A DNA stretch of 64,000 nucleotides from Crotalaria pallida (Eukaryota; Streptophyta; Magnoliopsida; Fabales; Fabaceae), in NCBI GenBank assembly GCA_037953625.1, contig CM075653.1, positions 104,015,639 through 104,079,638 on the forward strand, in the 5' to 3' direction. The position numbers and the translations under genes were made by a program. Positions 55,008-64,000 of the stretch are shown here, in pieces. Within the stretch, counting starts at the first letter, position 1. Every line of letters starts with the position of its first letter. The notes beneath the pieces are model-generated. The model saw only the letters and a program-made list of their open reading frames with translations, did no database searches and was not told the origin of the DNA.

Positions 55008-58000
55008 AAACCGAATCATTCAAGGAGTTAGAACACAATCTTGTTCTAATTCTTAAAAAGGCCTAAACACTTAACCTTCATCATTTAAGGAGCAATTTCA
55101 TTTTAGGATCTCTCATCTTCATCTAATCTCAAAGGATTTTCTAAACCAAGAAAATTGAGAAATTTTGACTCATTTTACACTTCCAAGTATATGAATTTCG
55201 TGCTTGTGTTAGAAAAGCGAAAGAGGGTTTGAAATTTTATTAAAAACTAATTCTGAATAGGAATTCACTTTTTGTCGGTTTTGCATAACTTTTTCGTTTT
55301 AATTATGAATTGAATGAATCCAAAGCCAAAATTTTTGTAGAAAATTATTTTATCAATCTAGAGATTATCTAGATGAAATTTAGAGAAGGATTTCTAAATT
55401 TGGAAATATCTTTATTCATTTCAAATTCTTGAGATATAACTAGTGTTTTTACCAGTTTCAGGTTTTGTCTTCTTGAAAAATAATTAGAAGAATTATGAAT
55501 TATTAATTCATATTTTTATTTTAATATACCTACTGTATAAAAGTGATTTAAATTTTATGAGGAGTTATTTTACACATACTTATCATATTTTACTCATTTA
55601 TCATACATTAAGTATCCTAGAAGTCCCAAAATCCTACATAAAATGGACTATACTTAGAATAAAATAATCCTCGACTACCTCCACCTATTGGCACGTCTAG
55701 CTCTACTCATGAGCTTCCAAGATTACTTTATTGGCATTCTTAGCCAGTCTTGGGCAGCCAAAAAGCCATATTTCAAGGCCAAAAGCATCCAACATAAGTA
55801 AAGTACTCTTACACAACTTTTTGACCATGACCTTGTGGTCCCTTTAACTTGGACACCTATGACCAGCCTTGGAAGGGGTTCTTCATTCAGATTTCATCCT
55901 TTATTAATTACACTTGAGAGCCATATTCATTCATTTACTCATTTCACTTCCAAGAGAACCAAAAAGAGCAAAATTCTTCTTCTCTTTTCTTGCCAAAAGC
56001 GTTAGCCTCAATATGGCTTTTAGGTCCAGATTTTTGTTCTTCTTCTACTCATTTTCCTCTCATTCAATCTATCATCCAACCCTTATAAGTTTCCAACCAT
56101 TAAAAGACCAAAAATATTTCCCATTCTCACCATTAAAACCGAATCATTCCAGGAGTTAGAACACAATCTTGTTCCAATTCTTAAAAGGGCCTAAACACTT
56201 AACTTTCATCATTCAATGAGCATTTTCATTTTAGGATCTCTCATCTTCATCTAATCTCAAAGGATTTTATAAACCAATAAAATAGAGAAATCTCGACACA
56301 TTTTACAGGTCCAAGTATATGAATTTCGTGCTTGTGCTAGAAAAGCAAAAGAGGGTTTGAAATTTTATTAAAAACTTTTTCGTTTTAATTATGAATTGAA
56401 AGTTTACAAAGCCAAAAATTTTTTAGAAAATTATTTTATCAATCTAGACATTATCTATATGAAATTTGGAGAAGGATTTCGAAATTCGGAACTTTCTTTA
56501 TTTATTTCCAATTCTTAAGATTTAACTAGTATTTTTACCATTTTCAGGTTTTGTCTTCTTGAAAAATAATTAGAAGAATTATGAATTATTAATTCATATT
56601 TTTATTTTCATATACCCACTGTATAAAAGTGATTTAAATTTTATGAGGAGTTATTTTACACCTACTTATCATATTTTACTCATTTATCATATATTAAGTA
56701 TCAAAGAAGTCCCAAAATCGTACCTAAATTGGTCTATAGTTCGAATAAAATAATCCCCTACTACCTCCACCTATTGGCACGCCTAGCTCTACTCATGAGC
56801 TGCCAACATTACTTTATTGGAATGCTTGGTCAATCTTGGGTAGGCAAAAAACCATATTTCAAGGCCAAAAGCATCCAACATAAGTAAAGCACTCTTACAC
56901 AACTTTTTGACCATGACCTTGTGGTCCCTTTATCTTGCACACCTATGACCAGCCTTGGGAGGGGTTCTTCATTCAGATTTCATCCTTTATTAATTACACT
57001 TGAGAGCCACATTCATTCACATACTCATTTTACTTCCAAGAGAACCAAAAAGAGCAAAATTCTTCTTCTCTTTTCTTGCCAAAACCGTGAGCATCAGTTG
57101 GCTTTCAGGTCCAGATTTTTGTTCTTCTTCTACTCATTTTCCTCTCATTCAATCTATCATCCAACCCTTATAAGTTTCCAACCATTAAAAGACCAAAAAT
57201 ATTTCCCATTCTCACCATTAAAACCGAATCATTCCAGGAGTTAGAACACAATCTTGTTCCAATTCTTAAAAGGGCCTAAACACTTAACTTTCATCATTCA
57301 ATGAGCATTTTCATTTTAGGATCTCTCATCTTCATCTAATCTCAAAGGATTTTATAAACCAATAAAATAGAGAAATCTCGACACATTTTACAGGTCCAAG
57401 TATATGAATTTCGTGCTTGTGCTAGAAAAGCAAAAGAGGGTTTGAAATTTTATTAAAAACTTTTTCGTTTTAATTATGAATTGAAAGTTTACAAAGCCAA
57501 AAATTTTTTAGAAAATTATTTTATCAATCTAGACATTATCTATATGAAATTTGGAGAAGGATTTCGAAATTCGGAACTTTCTTTATTTATTTCCAATTCT
57601 TAAGATTTAACTAGTATTTTTACCATTTTCAGGTTTTGTCTTCTTGAAAAATAATTAGAAGAATTATGAATTATTAATTCATATTTTTATTTTCATATAC
57701 CCACTGTATAAAAGTGATTTAAATTTTATGAGGAGTTATTTTACACCTACTTATCATATTTTACTCATTTATCATATATTAAGTATCAAAGAAGTCCCAA
57801 AATCGTACCTAAATTGGTCTATAGTTCGAATAAAATAATCCCCTACTACCTCCACCTATTGGCACGCCTAGCTCTACTCATGAGCTGCCAACATTACTTT
57901 ATTGGAATGCTTGGTCAATCTTGGGTAGGCAAAAAACCATATTTCAAGGCCAAAAGCATCCAACATAAGTAAAGTGCTCTTACACAACTTTTTGACCATG

Positions 58001-60652
58001 ACCTTGTGGTCCCTTTATCTTGCACGCCTATGACCAGCCTTGGGAGGGGTTCTACATTCAGATTTCATCCTTTATTAATTAAACTTGAGAGCCACATTCA
58101 TTCACATACTCATTTCACTTCCAAGAGAACCAAAAAGAGCAAAATTCTTCTTCTCTTTTCTTGCCAAAACCGTGAGCATCAGTTGGCTTTTAGGTCTAGA
58201 TTTTTGTTCTTCTTCTTTTCATTTTCCTCTCATTCAATCTATATTCCAACCCTTCTAAGTTTCCAACCATTAAAAGACCAAAAATATTTCCCATTCTCAC
58301 CATTAAAACCGAATCATTCAAGCAGTTAGAACACAATCTTGTTCCAATTCCTAAAAAGGCCTAAACACTTAACCTTCATCATTCAAGGAGCATTTTCAAT
58401 TTTGGATCTCTCATCTTCATCTAATTTCAAAGGATTTTCTAAACCAAGAAAATTGAGAAATTTTGGCTCATTTTACACTTCCAAGTATATGAATTTCGTG
58501 CTTGTGTTAGAAAAGCGAAAGAGGGTTTGAAATTTTATTAAAAACTTATTCTGAATAGGAATTCACTTTTTGTCGGTTTTGCATAACTTTTTCGTTTTAA
58601 TTATGAATTGAATGATTCCAAAGCCAAAAATTTTGTAGAAAATTATTTTATCAATCTAGACATTATCAAGATGAAATTTAGAGAAGGAATTCGAAATTTG
58701 GAAATTTCTTTATTTATTTCCAATTCTTGAGATTTAACTAGTGTTTTTACCAGTTTCAGGTTTTGTCTAGAAAAATAATTAGAAGAATTATGAATTATTA
58801 ATTCATATTTTTATTTTCATATACCTACTGTATAAAAGTGATTTAAATTTTATGAGGAGTTATTTTACACATACTTATCATATTTTACTCATTTATCATA
58901 CATTAAGTATCCTAGAAGTCCCAAAATCCTACCTAAAATGGACTATACTTAGAATAAAATAATCCCCTACTACCTCCACCTATTGGCACGTCTAGCTCTA
59001 CTCACGAGCTGCCAAGATTACTTTATTGGCATTCTTGGTCAGTCTTGGGCAGCCAAAAAGCCATATTTCAAGGCCAAAAGCATCCAACATAAGTAAAGTA
59101 CTCTTACACAACTTTTTGACCATGACCTTGTGGGCCCTTTAACTTGCACGCCTATGACCAGCCTTGGGAGGGGTTCTTGATTCAGATTTCATCCTTTATT
59201 AATTACACTAGAGAGCCATATTCATTCATTTACTCATTTCACTTCCAAGAGAACCAAAAAGAGCAAAATTCTTCTTCTCTTTTCTTGCCAAAAGCGTTAG
59301 CATCAATATGGCTTTTAGGTCCAGATTTTTGTTCTTGTTCTACTCATTTTCCTTTCATTCAATCTATCATCCAACCCTTCTAAGTTTACAACCATTAAAA
59401 GACCAAAAATATTTCCCATTCTCACCATTAAAACCGAATCATTCAAGCAGTTAGAACACAATCTTGTTCCAATTCTTAAAAAGGCCTAAACACTTAACCT
59501 TCATCATTCAAGGAGCATTTTCATTTTAGGATCTCTCATCTTCATCTAATCTCAAAGAGTTTTCTAAACCAAGAAAATTGAGAAATCTCAACTCATTGTA
59601 CACTTCCAAGTATATGAATTTCGTGCTTGTGCTAGAAAAGCAAAAGAGGGTTTGAAATTTTATTAAAAACTTTTTCGTTTTAATTATGAATTGAAAGTTT
59701 CCAAAGCCAAAAATTTTGAAAGAAAATTATTCTATCAATCTACACATTATCTATATGAAATTTGGAGAAGGATTACGAAATTTGGAACTTTCTTTAGTTA
59801 TTTCCAATTCTTAAGATTTAACTAGTATTTTTACCATTTTCAGGTTTTGTCTTCTTCAAAAATAATTAGAAGAATTATGAATTATTAATTCATATTTTTA
59901 TTTTCATATACCTACAGTATAAAAGTGATTTAAATTTTATGAGGAGTTATTTCACACCTACTTATCATATTTTACTCACTTATCATATATTAAGTATCCT
60001 AGAAGTCCCAAAATCCTACCTAAAATGGTCTATAGTTCGAATAAAATAATCCCCTACTACCTCCACCTATTGGCACGCCTAGCTCTACTCATGAGCTGCC
60101 AACATTACTTTATTGGCATGCTTGGTCAATCTTGGGTAGGCAAAAAACCATATTTCAAGGCCAAAAGCATCCAACATAAGTAAAGCACTCTTACACAACT
60201 TTTTGACCATGACCTTGTGGTCCCTTTATCTTGCACGCCTATGACCAGCCTTGGGAGGGGTTCTTCATTCAGATTTCATCCTTTATTAATTACACTTGAG
60301 AGCCACATTCATTCACATACTCATTTTACTTCCAAGAGAACCAAAAAGAGCAAAATTCTTCTTCTCTTTTCTTGCCAAAACCGTGAGCATCAGTTGGCTT
60401 TCAGGTCCAGATTTTTGTTCTTCTTCTATTCATTTTCCTCTCATTCAATCTATAATCCAACCCTTCTAAGATTCCAACCATTAAAAGACCAAAAATATTT
60501 CCCATTCTCACCATTAAAACCGAATCATTCAAGCAGTTAGAACACAATCTTGTTCCAATTCCTAAAAAGGCCTAAACACTTAACCTTCATCATTCAAGGA
60601 GCATTTTCAATTTAGGATCTCTCATCTTCATCTAATTTCAAAGGATTTTCTA
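55008..60652 (+). repeat. Tandem array, units starting 55752, 56838, 57923, 59047, 60134
   Basis: Spacings between phased starts are 1086, 1085, 1124 and 1087, so the order is A, B, B, A, B. The B units around 56050-57970 are almost identical to each other, sharing rare variants such as 'tatcaaagaagtcccaaaatcg'. This stretch is free of genes; the repeated open frames of about 80-107 codons are the same repeat read again and again. Confidence 0.85.
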
Positions 60653-62243
60653 TGTTAGTTCCATGATGAACATGATGAATATTTTGATAATGACAAAGTG
60701 TTTTTGAACAAGCTACAAGAGTTGATCAAGTTTCAAGCTCAACAAGCAACAACAAACATCAAATGAAGAAGAGAGAAAGCAAGCTCATCAAATGTAGTTT
60801 GAGTGTATTTGTATTTCTTTTATCTTTTGCCTCTCAAGCTTCATAGGTTTTTTATTTGGGTAGATTATTATAGAGGGTAGTGAATCTCATTCATAAGTCA
60901 TGATTAAATCATAATTTGAGTTTTCACTTAACCTAGAATCAATAGGTGGCTTAAAGGTTTTAAAGGAAAGGTTGGATTTTGAGAAAACAAGTTTTGAACA
61001 TGTACAGTACCAACTTAATCGATTAAGTGATAACTTAATCGAGTACTACTCGAGTACACGACTTGCTTAATCGATTAAGTACTGCTGAACTGATTTTTAA
61101 AATACGTTTTTCACTTCTCAAAATCAGTTTTCAAGTGCTACAACTTTTGGGTATTCTATATAAACCTTTTCCTATTATTTGTGATCAGTTAGAATCATTT
61201 TCATACAAGTTTTACAAAGAATCAAGCCACTCTATTCTCTCTCATTTTCTAAAGATCAAAGTTCTCATATTTTCATATTCTTTGATCAAGAACCTTTGAA
61301 TCTCTTATGGTGAATTGTCATAACTCTTGATTGAGATTCATAGGATTGTTTTGTGTTTTCTATTGTGTTGTAATCTTTGCAAGAAGGCAAGCCACTACAA
61401 CAAACAAGAAGTCTTGGTGTGTCGATTTTATCATCAAGCAAGTGCATTCTTATTGAAGAAGAAGAAGAAGTCTTGGTTGTGAATCAAGCAAGTGAAGCCT
61501 TGGTGTGTGGATTATCATCAAGCAATTGAAGACTTGTTGTGTCGATTATCAACAAGGGGTAGAGGTTAGATTAGAGAGAAGATCAATAGGATTACAAGGC
61601 AAGGGTGTCGGTTATCTCTTGTAGGCTAGCAAGAAGGGAGTCTTGTGAGGCAATCACTTGTAATTTGAGAACTCTAATTCCTCATAGTGAAGAATCTCTC
61701 TTGGTTGAAGAGGGGACTGGATGTAGCTTTCAAGTGGATGAAAGTGAACCAGGATAAATCACTGTGTCGTATCTCTAAACCCTTACTCTTTATATTCAAG
61801 TCATTTGATTATGTTCTTGGTTGAAAACCTAGAAAGATTGATTTTCATAATTGATTGAATTGAATCTTTGATTGTTCAAATTGATAAAGGGAAAATCATT
61901 TTCATAACTAGGTTAATCAATAAGAATATAGGTGTTAATCATTTCCGCTGAATCTCTGATCTTGCATGTGAATTGATTGATTTTCGTATTCGAATGAAAA
62001 ATTGATTTTTCTGTTTCTGTCATATTTAATCGATTAAGTTCAAGTTTAATCGAGTACTACTCGAGTAAATTGCAGGTTAATCGATTAAGTGCTGTAGAAT
62101 TTGCAAAAATCATTTGTTTTGATTGTTTAGATTTGTTTCGTTCGAAAATCTTTCAAGGTAGCTTCAACACCTATTCAACCCCCCCTTCTAGGTGTTTTCC
62201 TAGGGTTCCTAAGTCTCTCCAACCACCAATTGCGGTTTCCTCA
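60653..62243 (+). mobile_element. Solo LTR of the Sirevirus-like copia family
   Basis: It is nearly identical to 7139-8721, including TATA box and both palindrome blocks, with TTCTA duplicated at 60648-60652 and 62244-62248. It ends TTTCCTCA instead of TTTCCACA and has a small insertion near 62127. No internal sequence is present, so the body was lost by LTR-LTR recombination. Confidence 0.93.
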
Positions 62244-62248
62244 TTCTA

Positions 62249-64000
62249 AACCAAGAAAATTGAGAAATTTTGGCTCATTTTACACTTCCAAGTATATGAA
62301 TTTCGTGCTTGTGTTAGAAAAGCGAAAGAGGGTTTGAAATTTTATTAAAAACTTATTCTGAATAGGAATTCGCTTTTTGTCGGTTTTGCATAACTTTTTC
62401 GTTTTAATTATGAATTGAATGATTCCAAAGCCAAAAATTTTGTAGAAAATTATTTTATCAATCTAGACATTATCTAGATGAAATTTAGAGAACGATTTCG
62501 AAATTTGGAAATTTCTTTATTTATTTCCAATTCTTGAGATTTAACTAGTGTTTTTACCAGTTTCAGGTTTTGTCTTGAAAAATAATTAGAAGAATTATGA
62601 ATTATTAATTCATATTTTTATTTTCATATACCTACTGTATAAAAGTGATTTAAATTTTATGAGGAGTTATTTTACACATACTTATCATATTTTACTCATT
62701 TATCATACATTAAGTATCCTAGAAGTCCCAAAATCCTACCTAAAATGGACTATACTTAGAATAAAATAATCCCCTACTACCTCCACCTATTGGCACGTCT
62801 AGCTCTACTCACGAGCTGCCAAGATTACTTTATTGGCATTCTTGGTCAGTCTTGGGCAGCCAAAAAGCCATATTTCAAGGCCAAAAGCATCCAACATAAG
62901 TAAAGTACTCTTACACAACTTTTTGACCATGACCTTGTGGGCCCTTTAACTTGCACGCCTATGACCAGCCTTGGGAGGGGTTCTTGATTCAGATTTCATC
63001 CTTTATTAATTACACTAGAGAGCCATATTCATTCATTTACTCATTTCACTTCCAAGAGAACCAAAAAGAGCAAAATTCTTCTTCTCTTTTCTTGCCAAAA
63101 GCGTTAGCATCAATATGGCTTTTAGGTCCAGATTTTTGTTCTTGTTCTACTCATTTTCCTTTCATTCAATCTATCATCCAACCCTTCTAAGTTTACAACC
63201 ATTAAAAGACCAAAAATATTTCCCATTCTCACCATTAAAACCGAATCATTCAAGCAGTTAGAACACAATCTTGTTCCAATTCTTAAAAAGGCCTAAACAC
63301 TTAACCTTCATCATTCAAGGAGCATTTTCATTTTAGGATCTCTCATCTTCATCTAATCTCAAAGAGTTTTCTAAACCAAGAAAATTGAGAAATCTCAACT
63401 CATTGTACACTTCCAAGTATATGAATTTCGTGCTTGTGCTAGAAAAGCAAAAGAGGGTTTGAAATTTTATTAAAAACTTTTTCGTTTTAATTATGAATTG
63501 AAAGTTTCCAAAGCCAAAAATTTTGAAAGAAAATTATTCTATCAATCTACACATTATCTATATGAAATTTGGAGAAGGATTACGAAATTTGGAACTTTCT
63601 TTAGTTATTTCCAATTCTTAAGATTTAACTAGTATTTTTACCATTTTCAGGTTTTGTCTTCTTCAAAAATAATTAGAAGAATTATGAATTATTAATTCAT
63701 ATTTTTATTTTCATATACCTACAGTATAAAAGTGATTTAAATTTTATGAGGAGTTATTTCACACCTACTTATCATATTTTACTCACTTATCATATATTAA
63801 GTATCCTAGAAGTCCCAAAATCCTACCTAAAATGGTCTATAGTTCGAATAAAATAATCCCCTACTACCTCCACCTATTGGCACGCCTAGCTCTACTCATG
63901 AGCTGCCAACATTACTTTATTGGCATGCTTGGTCAATCTTGGGTAGGCAAAAAACCATATTTCAAGGCCAAAAGCATCCAACATAAGTAAAGCACTCTTA
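62249..64000 (+). repeat. Tandem array, continuing past the window end
   Basis: Units are phased at 62854 and 63941. With the solo LTR removed the spacing is again 1124 then 1087. The sequence is nearly identical to 58440-60190, sharing private variants ('tcattgtacac', 'tttagttatttcc', 'cctacagtataaaag'), which shows a recent copy of a 2.21-kb A+B dimer. The array is open at the right edge. Confidence 0.85.

Noticed and set aside
40002..63190. Repeated open frames of 79-107 codons (for example at 40002, 56921, 58006, 60217) in array units
   Set aside because: They recur because the unit recurs; length changes between units through frameshifts, and the translation has no domain. They sit in what looks like an LTR leader.

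Overview
This window looks like plant nuclear DNA, most likely from a eudicot. The evidence is Tat-lineage Ty3/gypsy, Sirevirus-like Ty1/copia and chromovirus-like LTR retrotransposons, Stowaway-type MITEs, and a Mutator-like element carrying a piece of an AUX1/LAX auxin-carrier gene. I see no intact host gene, tRNA, rRNA or CRISPR array. It reads as a stack of nested transposable elements in and beside a satellite-like tandem array.

Layout. 1-5523 holds small or decayed DNA elements, a LINE scrap and an LTR relic. 5524-22161 is a complete Tat element (Tat-1, TSD ATTAC). Its gag is split by a young gag-only copia element at 7139-13006 (TSD GACCC). 22162-24917 is AT-rich and unassigned, with a leader-like start and diverged internal repeats. 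At 24918 an LTR-like sequence begins and runs into a tandem array of 1.09/1.13-kb units that continues to the end of the window. The array is broken by four insertions: a minus-strand chromovirus-like element with 3.4-kb LTRs at 25938-39916, itself holding a solo LTR of a related family at 33268-36861; a second Tat element (Tat-2) at 42521-55007 (TSD AAACC), itself holding a 1.7-kb Pack-MULE at 49285-50983; and a copia solo LTR at 60653-62243 (TSD TTCTA).

How the parts work together. Both Tat elements carry gag-pol (gag, protease, RT, RNase H, a second archaeal-type RNase H, integrase) on the plus strand. On the opposite strand, facing pol, lies a two-exon coding gene with a Transposase_28-like region and a coiled-coil, basic-to-acidic second half. 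In Tat-2 this antisense gene is open and splices in frame to about 846 codons; in Tat-1 it is frameshifted. Tat-1 gag-pol has a nonsense codon, a changed protease active-site residue and the copia insertion; Tat-2 gag-pol has one frameshift. The copia element has gag but no pol, and the chromovirus-like element has a rotted pol between well-preserved LTRs. All would therefore need proteins supplied from elsewhere.

The least explained signal is palindromic DNA in the LTRs. Two homologous chromovirus-type LTRs carry paired perfect palindromes at matching positions, but with different sequences (TAACCGGTTA in one, TACTCGAGTA in the other). The same LTRs hold a cluster of short hairpins whose stems vary while both arms stay complementary. 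The unrelated copia LTR carries its own paired palindromes (TTAATCGATTAA around TACTCGAGTA).
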